From Trichoplax adhaerens (taxonomy: Eukaryota > Placozoa > Uniplacotomia > Trichoplacea > Trichoplacidae), in contig NW_002060944.1 of assembly GCF_000150275.1 (NCBI RefSeq), positions 7,825,181 to 7,889,180 on the forward strand: DNA of 64,000 nt. The letters are read 5' to 3'. Below, in pieces: positions 12,701 to 27,700 of the stretch (within the stretch, counting starts at the first letter, position 1; each line of letters opens with the position of its first letter). The notes beneath the pieces were generated by a model. The model was not told the DNA's origin. It saw nothing but the letters and a program-made list of their open reading frames with translations, and ran no database searches. Both the position numbers and the translations under genes were made by a program.

Positions 12701-15700
12701 TTTCTCATATAATTTTATTTCTTTCTTAAAAATTGTTTACAGAAACTTAGATGTTAATCGAATTACAGAAATCAAATCTCGAACATTTTATTATAATAAT
12801 CAAATATACTTTTTGTATGTATTATAATTGTCATGATGAGCTGAGAATAGTATTTAATGTCTTTGATATCAAGTGATCCTATATGGATTAATTACTGATT
12901 ACTGGATTTCTACGTATAATTTCATAAGTCAGGAGTTGCTTTATTCTACTATGATAAAGCAAAAATTTCATCGTGGTCGTTACATGATTACATCAGTTTC
13001 CAATATTTCAACTAATTATATACCATTATGTCATTTACTGTCGCGTTCAGTTGATTCGATTTTAAGTTAGCCACTATTAAAGGTAGAAATTATGCTATTG
13101 TGAATTTATTCTACTGTATAATCAGGATTTATCGATAAATTAGACGAGTAAAATTACTGATTAGGTATATTATCTAAAAAAATTTTAGTGTATACTTCTA
13201 ATCCCTGATTGGATTTATTCTAATTAATATTAAGAAGATATTTGTACTAAGAAGTAACTGTTTGGTTTGATTTCTTAAGTATCAGCACCTAATACTTTTA
13301 TTTTTTGATTTAAAAGAAACCTCAGGTATAACTTTATCAGGAATTTTACCCATGCAGCTTTTAGTGAAAACAATGCACTTAAAACTTTGTAAGCAAATTA
13401 AAAATCGAAATATTTTTATACTGAACAAATTATATAATATTGTATTTTGAATATAGCCTTAATATTCTAGCACGACGCATGTCATACATGCAAATATTAA
13501 TGCAGTAAAGTGGACTACTAGGTTATTTTAATCTTTATAGCCTACCATTTCTTTTCGAGCAAGCCTACTTGTTAATCTTGTATAAATTTATCACTGTTTA
13601 TAAATTAATCTAATTTAGAGCTTTGAATTATTTCTTCTTTCTATTTTAAATATAACTAAGGAAAGTAGTTCGATTTATTTTTAACAACTAAAAACTATTC
13701 CTTCGTCGTTAAGTAATTCATCAATCCTGTTCTATAGTGAAAATTAACACATTCCACTTTCAAAACTATCTTAATTTATCATTTATTACGTATTTTTCCT
13801 TCAGGCAGCTCAATGACAATTCGATTACTCAACTTCGACCAGGAACAATTGACAGACTTCAAAATCTAAGTTCTTTGTAAGTTAAATATATATAAGGTTA
13901 ATGTTATCCTAATCATATGTTAGTTTTATCATTGTTACGGTGATATTTAAGCTGATATTATAAATTTCTAAGCCGTCTCAATGAATTATTCGGACAATTA
14001 ATCTTAGCAGAAATATTCAAGATGATCGTTACAATCGCTAACGGGTTATTCGCAGTTTTTTAAATCTACGTTGGATTTCTGTCAGAGTCAAATTCAGATA
14101 ATAACTATTTGTAATACAATCGTAATTTTATTAGAGTACATTAATGCAGAAATGAATATTGATGTATTATTTCAGCAAGCCATTGTTATAAATCCAGATT
14201 TTTAACGAGCAACTTAAACTGCAACTAATCTAATATCAGGCTTATTTTCCTTGATAATTGCCTACAGTATGACTCAATACTCATGATCTCTGATAATTAT
14301 TAGGAGGCGATAGTAACTATATATCTCTTTCGAAGTAAACTATAAACTCAAACTCAATTGAAAAACCAACTAATTTATAGTATAATTAAACAAAATGTTA
14401 ATTATCAGTATTTAGATAACATAAAATTCCGCTAATATCTATGTAAGAACATTTAAAACGTCATAAATAAATCGTTACTAGTGCATTCCTAAATAAGTTA
14501 CCTTACAATAACTATGTCTTAGCCGCTATATAATAGTTTATATTGACTCGAAATACCCACATTTTCTTGATCATAAAACCCTGATTGCTGGTTTATATAA
14601 GTTAATTTCCCTATAAGTATTCTAAAAATAAACACAGTGTGTATTTATTACATTCCTAGGTATATAGGAGGGAAGCATTTCACAAGATTTAAGGCTGACG
14701 ATTTAAAACAATTCAAAAATTTAAAATTATTGTAAGTTCACTATCAGTAGTAAATACTTCTTTTGATTTTGAATAACTTTGAACAAATAAGTATGCAAAT
14801 TATGGTAAAATCACTAATTAAGTTGGACTATTTTACCGAATAAGTAGGTAAATGAAGTATTTAAAATAGTAATAAATTGATAGAATATTATTTACGTTCT
14901 TTTTGCCTGGTAAATATATTGAAAGGCAGTCTACGCACTCTTACCCTGTAATATATATGAAACAACATTAGAACATTTAAATCCGTTGCATATTTACTTA
15001 GTGATGCTTAATGGAATAATTGTTACCATTTTTAGATTATTTGTTTAAAATTTTAAATTATGATCAATTGGTTGCGGTAGTGCACATAAGTTCATTATAA
15101 TAATTATCGATTTCAACACTAGTTTCGTCACGATAGTGTCCTTGTGTAATATGCAGTAACTTTATGAAGGACTTATCAAATCAGAATAGAGTATAGTTGT
15201 TGCTAATACTACATAATAAAAATGGCTGAAACTAATATGTAACATCTTGGACATGATAGATACGTCCAATTTGGAAATTTTTCTTCTCCTCGGATCAACT
15301 TTCAAGCATTTGGCAATTTACGTGCTTTAAGTTTTTTGTTAGTAGCTAATAGATCTGCGCAGAAATTATTCAATAACTGCATCAAGCCATAATATAGGAC
15401 AAATAAATTGTCGATTTTTAAATTATATTTTAGAGCTTAAAATAAATTTTCTGTCAATGTCAAATACGCAGATTGCGAATTATTTTTTTAAATCTTTGGT
15501 ATTTAGATTCATCAAAGCAATTGATAATGGGATGGTTACGATCACCTCGAGTGCATTTTCAATGAATCCAAATTTAAGAATACTGTGTGTATTAGAAAAT
15601 AAAATATATTCAGTCTAAATTTAAAAAGTTGCTGTTGATATATTAACTTAGTTTTTACGAATTCCTTAATTTTAGTTCATCAGTAGTGTTGTCTATTGAA

Positions 15701-18700
15701 TTTTTTAAGCTCCTGATATCGAGCATGTAGTCACATTTACTTTGAATATAATTAATACCGATTATAGCTTCTACAAAGTTAAATATCAGAAATTAAACAA
15801 TATTAAATACGTTTGAACTTTCGAAGTGTACAACTGGCATATGCTATAACGTGCTTTTACTTTAATACAAAAAATGCAATCTTATCGCTAAATTCTATGA
15901 TTCATACTTCACGATGTAAATGGAATTCTGACGCTACTAATAGCGTAATTGTGTTAAATAGAATCTCGATTTGACATTTTTTATATGTTGCTCTAGTTTT
16001 ATAGAATATTGCTATGGTGTTCGGTATATAGAGAAAGGAGCTTTGGATAAATTAAAGAACCTTAAGTTCGTGTAAGTTTCTTACTCAATTTGTTTCGAGA
16101 TTGTATTTCTTGCATACTTATTTTAAGCAATATTATAGCAATATCATATACACACAAGTGGAAAATTTACCAAATGGTCTATTTAGTGAAAAACCGAAAT
16201 TGGCAAAGTTGTGAGTTGACTCTCTTTTTACAGGCACAAAAATAATATTTCTATTTTGATATGCCTTGATCTAGCAATTTCTTCGAGATACGAAAGTGAA
16301 TTTAGCAAAATAAATCTAGGGAGTTAATAGCTTAGTTGAATGTCAGAATTTGCAGCTAGTATTAGAATTTCGGCATTCTGGTGCTTAGAAAGAGATTCTA
16401 ATTTGGGATTGATAGTCAATCATTTAATTTTTATATTGTAGAAAGCTACGGATGAACAGCATTAGAGCAATACCTTATGGACTTTTTAATGGCTCAACAG
16501 CAATTCGAGAAATGTAAGTTCTCACCGTAGCGAGTTATCAAAGGTCTTAAAAATAGTTATCTGCGAAACATTATAAATTCACTGTAGTAAGTATTAATTT
16601 CTTTATTTTATGCTTTAATTTTATTTTTATTGTTGGTAAAAAAATTTAAATCTGCATCGTATTTACTGTAGCTAATTCTATGCCCAATCAAAACTATTTT
16701 TATTAAGAACAAATAAAAGAAAGAGAGCACGTATATCATGTTTTCTAGGTGAATGGATGCAATTTCGCTGTACCTAGATTTGCAATAATCTTGTATTGAT
16801 TTCCGCTAATTGTAGTAGTATAGCAGGTGGCTAATAATAATAGCAGGAGACTATTACTCGGTCACTACAAATGTGCAACCCAGTTTTAAATTACTCTTTT
16901 AAGGGTTCTGCATAAAAAATCGAAAGAAATCATATTTGTCCAGTTATAACCGGTTAAAGTATTAAAATATCTCACTCAGAACTTTTTCAAATCCAGCGAA
17001 GCCTAAATAAACTCAGATTATGTCTCAATCACGTTTACAATTCAAAATTATCCGGAGTAAAACTAGATTCTACTCTCGTAACCTCTCACCTAGCATCTCT
17101 AATACACCGTACTTAGTTTAGGACCTTAGTCACAGCCAAACACAGATTTGAAACCTAGTTAAATCATTTTATTACAGAGATAACGGGCGCTGCTAAGTAA
17201 CTCCGATGACAACTCGTCTTTAATTACTTTAGTATCTGACTTATATACCTGTATATCGCTATTTACAGATTTTCGTGTAAGGAAATATCAATGAAAAATT
17301 TAATAGATAAGTTACTTGACCGAATTCGGTACAATCTCTATGCTAAAAAATCATAAATTACTTAGACTGCTAGCACTATTTATGGTTCTAATAAATTTCG
17401 AAGCTCGCATTGACGTTCTTATAGAAGTATAGCCAAATTACTAACTTTAGGCTAGTAAAATCATAATACTACATCAATCACTCATTGTTGTTGATATCTC
17501 TAACTTTCATTACACCCACTTATTTCTCGTGCCGAAATACATCCTACTCCAAAACTATTGCAAAAACTATAGCGCTCTACTATTGTGGTACTAGTACAGC
17601 AATTATCCTTTGCATCCTCTTATTGTCAAATAAATACGAAAATTTATTTTGATAACAATATCTAGTTAAATAGTAATCTCCTAACTCAAATGACGAGCTT
17701 ACTTTCAGCTTATTTAACAAAATAATATTGAATGTAAGCTATGTGATAATACTTGTATGCAGTGATCATAAATTGAATAAATTTCATGTATAAGAAAATG
17801 TCATCGTTTTGGCTCGTGTACTAAAATCTGAAATAATATGCATTTATGTAGGGACTTGTATAAGAATCGAATTGCATTGATCCAAAATGGAGCGTTTCGA
17901 GACTTAGCCAATTTGAAGTATTTGTAAGTAAATTTTAATAAATTTGCTTTCGTGCTAATTATTGATAATATCAATCAAACAAGGTTGATCATTTATTTAC
18001 GAGAATATGTACAATTTATTATTTATCAATTTTCATTTTCTAAGATGGTATATTTAAAGTAATGTGAGACTACGAATTTAGATAGTAAGTTGTTGACACA
18101 TAATTGATGATATTGCGATTTAGATACTTGAATAGTAATAACATCAAAACCATTGGCATGGAAACTTTCGCTGGCTTAACTAACCTTCAGCGTTTGTATG
18201 AATTTAATAAATAAGAAATATTATTTTACTAATTGATAATTATTATAATGCCCGTATTTATATTAAATTGCGTATTTGCTAGAATTTGCTCATCTTAGTA
18301 GAAATTATATAAGAAATTGACGGTAATTTACAGTACGACGTATTAATGAAATACCCATCTGTAAATATGCTTTACGTTAATAGTATCTGATATTAGTATT
18401 CTCATTTCTGATTAGAGACCTCAATCATTTGCTAATATAAATTTCATCTTACTATAGCTTAACTTCTTTATGGCGAGGATATAGTATACTTTGGTGTACT
18501 TCATAAAATCTATTATTTACTTCTATCGCCATTACATATGGACTTTTTTAATTGGCTTATTGCTTACGTTATGAATATATATTTTGATGTGTTGATATGT
18601 ACGCGGTCGATATTTACATTTTACGTAAACATTAAATTAATGAGATGGTTTACTTTATAAACATTGCCGTAGCTTAATAGTAGTCTCATTATAGGAGGTT

Positions 18701-21700
18701 TTCAGGCCGATTACATTGTCGTTTTGAATGTAGAACCGCCGTTGTCCATTTCTTATAATTTCATACTTCTTAGTTACAGAATTATTATGTAGCTTAAAAA
18801 TTTCATTCCAGTCGCATTAGTATAATTTAACTATCTTCTTACATTTTAAAATTTAGAAAGTTATCTTCCAATCAAATCCCTCAATTGGTTAATAACACTT
18901 TTTCTGTGCTATCTTCACTTGAAGAGCTGTAAGTCTGGTTCAAATATAAATATTATAGTAAGAAACTTTGAATAAAATTATATTTTTTGGATTGCTGAGA
19001 TCATGCTTCATGTTAAATGGAAAATTTAGGCTGTCACCTAGCCAGACATTAAGATGTTTTATTTTCATTATTAATAGTGAATTGTCTAGTAACCTTATTG
19101 AGATTATTGAATATCATGCATTTACTGGCTTGATTAGTATCAAGATTATGTAAGTGGTAAATTGATTTTAAATATAACCTTATTTCATCGTCTGAAGCTA
19201 TTATGAGAGCAACGACGATTTTAAAAAATAATAGATGTCTTGGTTAAATATGCTCGAATAGTAGGGTTAATAACTTTTGAATTATAAAATCATAAAATGT
19301 TATGACATATATTAGAGCTCTTTCAAGTAATAACATCAGCAGGATTGAATGGCAAACTTTTGCAGGTTTTCCTAAGTTGGAAACGTTGTAAGTATATCTT
19401 ATATAATCTTGGTAGCATTACCATTTAATACTCATTTTGCAAATAAACTTGGAAAGAATTTCTAAGGAGTAAACAATATATGTTTAAGTGAGCAAATCAT
19501 TATAAGATTAGATTATATACTGATTACTACCTTCATAACGCACTAGCCTTTGCATTACTTATAAGGTATTTAGATAATAACGCCATAGACAGCATTGAAA
19601 CTGGAGCATTTGATGGCTCAAGTAGATTAAGAGAATTGTAAGTTCTGCAGATTATTGTCGTATTTTGTATCACAGTGAAATTAAGTTTGTGAATTGTCAT
19701 ACTCATATAAATTAAAATTTAGATGGCTACAGGGAAATAATTTGATCATTATAAGCAGTGGTATGCTATCGGAATTAAATTATTTACAGATCTTGTGAGT
19801 ATCGTTACAACTATAATTTTATCAATTTGAATTTAACTAAAATTAAATATCAAACGGAATAAGTTCAAGTCCTATTTTTATTATCGTACGTGCTTGTATC
19901 TCTATGTGAATATTTCAGTCAAATGATAGTCTTAAGGCCAGATATATAAATATTTTTTTAGAATAGTACTACTGTGATGAGTTAATTGAGATTATACTAG
20001 GTATTATAGTGGATGATTTATCTAATTTATTATCTTAGACAATTATCCGACAATCAAATAAGTCATTTAGATAATACAAGCTTAAATTCCCTAATTCATC
20101 TGAAGCTGTTGTAAGTAGCAATCCGACATATTTAACTAGAAGGGTATCATGATTTCTATAGGCAAAAGATTATAACTGAATTGACTAGTGGTTATACGGT
20201 ATTTAATACGGGTGTTATAGTTACTTGTGAAGTACAGTATATATAGCTCATTATTTAATAGCATTTATGCTTAACTGGTAATGTGTTTATTCCTTAGGAA
20301 TTTGGCCAACAATAGACTTGCGAGTCTTTCTGCCATTGCCATGAACAGTTTAACTTCTCTAAATGTCTTGTAAGCATTAAATATATTGATCAATCTTGTA
20401 GTTATGATGAAGTAGATTTAACAGTACTAGATAAATGCGAAATGTATAACATCGATACAATATACTGTCATTTCTAGTTTATAACAATTTTGTTGTATGA
20501 ATTTAATATATCATATATAACATGTTTGTCTAGATACTTGGATGAGAATGGACTAAAAGAATCTACTTTTATTCAAAAATTACGTTTACCTAAGCTGCGT
20601 CAATTGTAATAGGATACTTAATTGTTTTAATGTCAAATTACTCTGAAAACTATCTTATATGGACGCTGATTTATGATTTGCGATTGGTCTTGTTTTCTCT
20701 TTGGAAGATATTTAAGAAACAATCAGATTAGGGTTTTGGGACAAATTGTAATAGATGAATTATACCAGTTACAGGCTATGTAAGTGCTGCTTGACAAATT
20801 ATAATTACATCCCTAAATTATCATTTCTAGAGTATAAGTGGAACTTAAATTAACCTTATTACAAAGGCTTGAGCTTTAAATTGCATCACGGATGTCGGTT
20901 GGCTACTCACCATTTCAATTTCGTTATTTCGTTTATAGAGCGTTAGATGGCAACTTAATTGCCAGTTACGATAGTATTTTATCGACTCATAATATTAAAA
21001 AGATGTGAGTAAAGACTACATTTTATATGCTTCCTTACTTTTATAAATTCTATTATAAGGTCAATTCAAGCTGTATGTTTTTTCATCACTACATAGTATT
21101 GACAGACATACATAATATTGTTATTTCATATCTAACTTTTCTTACCATTATTAGATCGTTATCCAGGAGTAAGATTAGTAACCACTACCGCCAATTGATG
21201 AATATTTCCTTAACCTGTCGTAAACTGTATGAAAATTATAGTACACAATAGAAAGAGATTGAAAGTTGCACATATATCGAACATAGTTTCTTCCATTACA
21301 GATTTCTTGATATTAACTTAAATAAGGATTATTATTCAATAACTTTTTATCGAAAAGTTGTTGAATGGAATAGATTGATTGTAACAATCATTGGCAATAA
21401 CAAATATCGAAATATATTGTCAATTGCCATTTAATGGTACAGCATCTAGGAGTAAAGCTAATATATCGTACTCTTGATGCTATAGGGATCTATCGCACAA
21501 TTTTCTCTATGACTTACCTCAATTTAATCCTCAAGATCAAATAAAAATGTTGTAAGGCTACTTTTGTTTTTATCAATCAACATTGACTAGATTTTAAATT
21601 GTTGAAATATGATATTTAACATTATTGCTTAACGCAGGTAAGTTTTAGTCCATAAATGAACATTAGTTCATTAGACTATACTATTGAAATATCGGAATTA

Positions 21701-24700
21701 TATTCATTTAATCTTACAGAATTATAGTACCTGCTATTAGAAGATTATTCAGTTAATGCACACATATGATATTGATAGTAATACACAGTAAATTTTCGGT
21801 ATTCGATTCAAACCATTTTCCTATTTTCCTTTAGAAATTTATCCTATAATAGAATAGCCTTTCTTACCGTGAAACATCTATCAAGTTTAACTTTTTTAGA
21901 ACTACTGTAAGTTTATAAGTCTCATGTAGGCTAGGATATAGCACCATTTTTTGCATAATAAAGGCAATTACGATTTTTACTAGTGATTTAAGAGGAAACA
22001 AAATAGCAAGTATTCCAACAGGATTTTTTCAAGGGTTAACTTGTCAAAAGTATCTTACAGATATGTAAGTAGTAATATATATATAATTTATGCTCGTTAT
22101 TCAGGCCGTAGTAGATCAATCTAGATGAAGATTTAAGATCTAGCTTTTATCAAATACAAGTGATTGCAAAAAATAAAAATCTGAATTGTCTTATGGTAAC
22201 CTTAATGTATAGCAATTTATAAGGAAATCGGCTTGCTCATTTTTATGGAAACACATATAGTTCATTAAGCAATCTAGATTGTCTTATTATAACCTTATTG
22301 TATAGCAACTTATCAGGGAATCAACTTGCTTATCTTCGTGGAGATACATTTAGTTCATTAAGTAATCTAAAGCACTTGTAAGTTTAATTGAGATATAGAG
22401 AACTTTCAATTTAGGTGTTTTGATGGATTTAGTTCCGTACACAAACATCAGCTATTAACTGTATTTTCTCGTCAATCACAATTTCTAATAAATTTTCTTT
22501 CAGACGAATTGATAGTAATCCCATCGACTCTAAACCATTTCTTAAGAATGTTTCAAGTTTGATAAGCCTGTAAGTTACATTATCTCTTTTCTATTGTTTA
22601 TTTCCCAAGCAGTATAGTGAGCTATTACTTATCTATAATAGTAGATTAATAGCATATTTTCATCATATATGAATTCTCTCCCTGTATTAAATAGGACATT
22701 AATCAATAACAAAATTAAATGCCTTAACGAAATCGTTATCAATGATTTAAAAAATTTGCAAAACCTGTAAGTTAACCAATAGTTAATTCGATAAACTGTT
22801 CGATGCGTAGTCCAAATGTTTCTATATAATAGCAGAAATAATCTATAGAATTCATCTTTCTATCTTTAACCGCTAGGGTGGAATTTCTTTGCAGATAGAC
22901 AAATTATTTATTTCTACTAAAATATGATATCTTCTAGTTATATTCTGCAAAATAACTAATCTATCGATGATTTTACTTTTAAGATCTGTACGACAAAATT
23001 TCATAACAAAGTTAAAATCTGCTTTATTTAAATCGCTGAAGAATCTTACTCTCCTGTAAGTTATAACATCTAATTGTATTAAATTATTTAATCGCTACTT
23101 TTAGCCTACTTTTTTCTGTCTTTTTCATGTCGATGCTATTATTTTTCGTACGTGTTATTTTTATCAATCGCATGACATCTTAAAACTAATTAATTTATTA
23201 TTTGTTGACCTTACTACTGTTAATGTATATAATTGAATACTGCTATTTCTCAGAAATTATTATTGGTAAGCATTACTATTTGTAATGTGCTTATGAGGAT
23301 TTAAGACGTTAAGTTTAATTCTATCCTAGCAAAGATGCCGATTTAAGTAAAAAAGGATGAAGTGTATAAATTATTCAGTCTCTTAAAACTTGCAAATTTT
23401 ACGTATATATGTCACAAACCAGCTTTGTGACAAAGATAACGTAAAAGAAATCTCGAAATTACTATAGTCTCCAGGATTCAGTATCTCTTAACTATCTCAC
23501 AAGAATTTAGACGCCTTTGCTTCTACGTTAAACAACTATAGAACTCTTTTTATTCTACTACCTGCCGAACTTGAATATCCTTCGGCAGCTGCTATCATAT
23601 ATGAGTCATAACAGTTCATGAAAATTAGTTCATATTGGATAGCTAAATTAATACAGAAATTATTCATAATCTTAGACATGTACTGAACGACTCTAGATAA
23701 TTAGATTACAGTATATCCGTACACAGAATTATTTATAGTATCATCTATAATTGAATATCTTCAGGATATTCATCACAAGCCTTACAAGATATAACACTGT
23801 ACACTACAATCAATTAATATTAGTTACTGTATAAGAACTCTTACCACAGTACAGCGCAATTTACTGTAACAAAATAATAACTTCTGCAGTTCTTACTGTA
23901 AGTTATTATTAGTTGTCTCCATATATAAATGTTAACCACCAAATTTAATCATTTAGTCTTCACGGTAGTTTGTACCGTGGCAATATAATACTAATTTTTA
24001 TGCTCTACTTACCTTGGCCAAATGGCTAATACCTTAAAATTTGGTTGTATGGTGTCACGCTTAATTTTTCGTAACTCTGTAGTAAAATTATCTTGAAGGG
24101 GAATTCTAAGGTTAACCTTTGTTAAATCTCACTGCCGTAAATGCAAAAAGCTATAAATTAAGATAGAAAATTTAACGTGTCATCTCAATGTGGCTGATTA
24201 AAGCTGTAGTTAGATTTTACTGAAGAAATAAAATTATAAGCGATATTAGAATTAGAATGTATTTGATGTAGGTCCTCAAAACCTGTACTTGATTATTAGA
24301 GACCTCTCTTCGAATAAGATCAGTATCATCGAGAACGGTACTTTCGATGGACTGTGCCAACTTCAGCTCCTGTAGGTATCTAGTGTATAGCCAAAATTTA
24401 TGCTATAAGATATTTGAAAAAATTCACTCTTTCAATACAATAGCAACTTGAGCATAAGATATTATATATAGCTGTTGATTTCCCATTCTATAAAGTTTCA
24501 AATTTTCTACCTTATAGGTCTTTAAATCATAATCGAATAGCAAGTTTAACATTTCTCCGCTTTTCCAGTTTAAAGAATTTGCAGAAAATGTTAGTTATAC
24601 TCAAAGCGAATTTGATTGATAAAGCTGAATAAACTTGACTTTTCTTCACAGATCGTTAATTGATAATCAAATTAAAGAATTAGATGAGGAAGATTTTAAA

Positions 24701-27700
24701 AGTCTTAATGGCCTAGAAGCAATGTTAGATATAGATCTATTATTGATAATAATAATGACATTTTCGATTTATTTTACGATTCTAGGAGCTCATGATTACG
24801 GCGTAAAATTATACTTATTCTATTTATCTTCGTAGTTATTTGGATTACAATTCTATTTCGAGCATAAAAGATACAAGTTTTACTCAACTTAATAAACTTC
24901 AAATTCTGTAAGTAGCGTACTATTATGAATGAGAAAAAGCGTTCTTCAAACACATATTCTGTTCCTGTATTAGTAGTTTGAAAACTAAGCGTCAATTTAA
25001 TTCGCTGCTGATTTCAATCATTATTTCCATATTTCTAAATTAGTTCCGTAAGCCATAATAACATCAGAGAATTAATTTGCAAGTGTCGTTACCACCAACT
25101 ACCAGAAATCTCTTTAAAATCAATGTAATTCGTGAGCCATAAATATACTTGAAAGTGAATGCGTTAAATCATGATGTAGATTATCAATATGGCTATTCAT
25201 TTTACTAACTTTCCGCCATCAATATTATTTTCACTGGTTAAGGTTCCTAAAATATAATAATATTGAATTCATATCAGATCAATGCTATTCCCTCTTTGAA
25301 ATTCTGACTGATGAATTGTAAGCTTCATGGAATATTGCGTACTTAATTATTAAGGGATTAAATATAAATATTCAGTATCTATGCGAGAATATACTTTAGC
25401 GATTTATGGTAGCATGTTTGTTATTTAACTTACGATTCTTTTAAATTTCAGGGATGTCAGTTTTAATAAATTGGCTTCTAATGTCCCTGAATTTGTCGAT
25501 CAAATATTTCGTCGAGATTTAAGACTTATTCGGCTGTGAGACTAAATTTAAAAACGGATACTAATTTTAATCATCGAATGTGCTATGGAAATGTGTCGTT
25601 AATATTTTAAACCGTTCTGTTCGAAGAAATAGATTATATTGGAATGACATAATTAAATATGTTTTACATAAAACTTTTTTTTATAGTGGAATTAGCGGAA
25701 ATAGAATTACACATTTATGGCAAGCATATCAGAATGGTCTCTTTAGAAAAGAAATAGGATTGTAAGCTGTTCAATTTATTAGATTAATTACTGAGGTTTT
25801 CGGTAAATTCATTATCAATTATTGAGTTTGTCATGATATAAATCTCCAATTTAAATCTTGGTGCTATTTCTTTCGTTCCAGGGATATTAGTTACAATGAT
25901 TTACCAATTGATGAAGTACAACGTTTGATTAGCAATGTGTTCCCTCTCCACTCTTGTCATCGCAACGCAATAAATGGATGGTATAATGTCTTTGTTACAC
26001 CATGGGTCTTCCGCTGTTGGTTTATGTACTTGTATGTTAGATATGTTTCGTTTTAATTCTTTGCTGTTATATATTCTAAATTTATATGTAAAATTTCTAC
26101 AAATATATAAATTGGGATAGTAATCTATTTGTGCTACTACTACTGACAGAGGTTTAAGCGGTTTAAAGTTACAGAAACTTCCAACCAACAGTTTACGAAA
26201 TCTAGAAGGTTTAATCTACGCATTGTAAGTAGATGCTAGTCTCAATTTTAAGCCGTTTGGTAGTACTGTATAGTCTAGTCAGAAATGGAAGCTATTATAC
26301 TTATACTATGTTCATGGTAGTTAATATCTAGTTTGAAGAACTTTTAACCGGTGAAAACAGTGATTGTAATAAGTCCTACAGTTTTATAGCAACCCTTTAT
26401 TAATATAATATGATCATTCTCGTTGCTTTCTCATTGCTATATACTGTACTTACATAAAAGTAATTTTAAATTCATTTGGGTTTTAATATTTCCACGATCG
26501 CTTATCTACGCAGCGTGAATTTTGCATAATTTTCATATAACTGCTAGTACTTGGCTCATAAAGTAACAAACTACTAGTCTTTTTTTGCAATATGCCTAAA
26601 TGTAAGGTATATCTAAATTCTTACTAACGTTTTGAGATGTCTGCTTCGTATTAAGTTTGGAATTTACCGTTATACATTGTATAATTGTATAATAATAATA
26701 TTAAGCATACGGTATAAATTTGTAGCTAACGTGAAATATTTAATTTAGGTATTTGAACAATAATAATTTGACTGAGTTTGATGTTGAAGATATTTTTTAT
26801 GGAAGCGATAGTAATATGCGGGAACTGTAAGATCGGAAAGCTAAAATTTATAGCGAAAATTAATGCTTCTACGTTTGCTCGCTTGAGCAATGAATAAGAT
26901 AATCGAGTAGTTTGTGATAGTCTCTTTATATTTAAAGATATACATAATTTGTCGTTTAAAATATATCCTAGCCAACTTTCCAGTAACAACTTGAAAGCTA
27001 TTACAAATAGACAGAATATTCGCTTCTTAAAATTGCAGCTCTTGTAAGTTCACAAACATAACGATTATCATACGTAAATATATTTATCAATTTTAGTTAA
27101 TACTCGACAGTCTACCTGTAGTCTCATACTTGTCCTTGTTTACATCTATGAATATATCTTGAAGTGGTAGCTACAAAGTTTTCACTTCATAATACAAAAA
27201 ATACTTGAAGCAATAAAAATATATGCATTACTGATTTGCTCCAGGAATATATCGGACAACGATATCTCGAACTTTTGCAATAATGACTGGCAGAAATTTG
27301 CTCCAAAGCTAGAAATGATGTATGAATTTATGATTAATGCAAGCATTAAATGTTTAAATTCTTACTTTGAAATATGAATGCTATATGTTATCCTCAGATG
27401 ATTAAAAAAAATTAGCCGTTATTTATTTGAAGGAATACTTTTACGAGTATATAACATATCTCTGCATTATATATATAATTAATTAATTAATCGATAGTTT
27501 CGTATCGATAAATTTGGAGTAGAAAATGCATATTGCTCACTTCTTTTTGACTGCTTTTTAATTATTTCATACTATAATAGCTATGCTGATCGATCAAATA
27601 TCAAAGTGTTACAATCAAGGTGTCTGCAAAGGTTATCTAATCTTCGGTTACTGTAAGTACTGTCTTTTGATGATTTTAATCGATTTAACTATAAATTAAT

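Noticed and set aside
12873-13070. 65-codon ORF on + strand inside gene A
   Set aside because: It lies in the intron between exons 12743 and 13317, has no LRR pattern and is not flanked by splice sites in the array phase. It is chance ORF in AT-rich sequence.
23410-23982. Hairpin-ended elements as MITEs or DNA transposons
   Set aside because: The ends are TG...CA with 4-5 bp duplications and no long terminal inverted repeat. One family has a TATA box and AATAAA. Solo LTR fits better.
25901-26188. 95-codon minus-strand ORF opposite the long gene A exon
   Set aside because: It is antisense shadow of the exon 25882-26031 and its intron. It has no splice partners or family signature.
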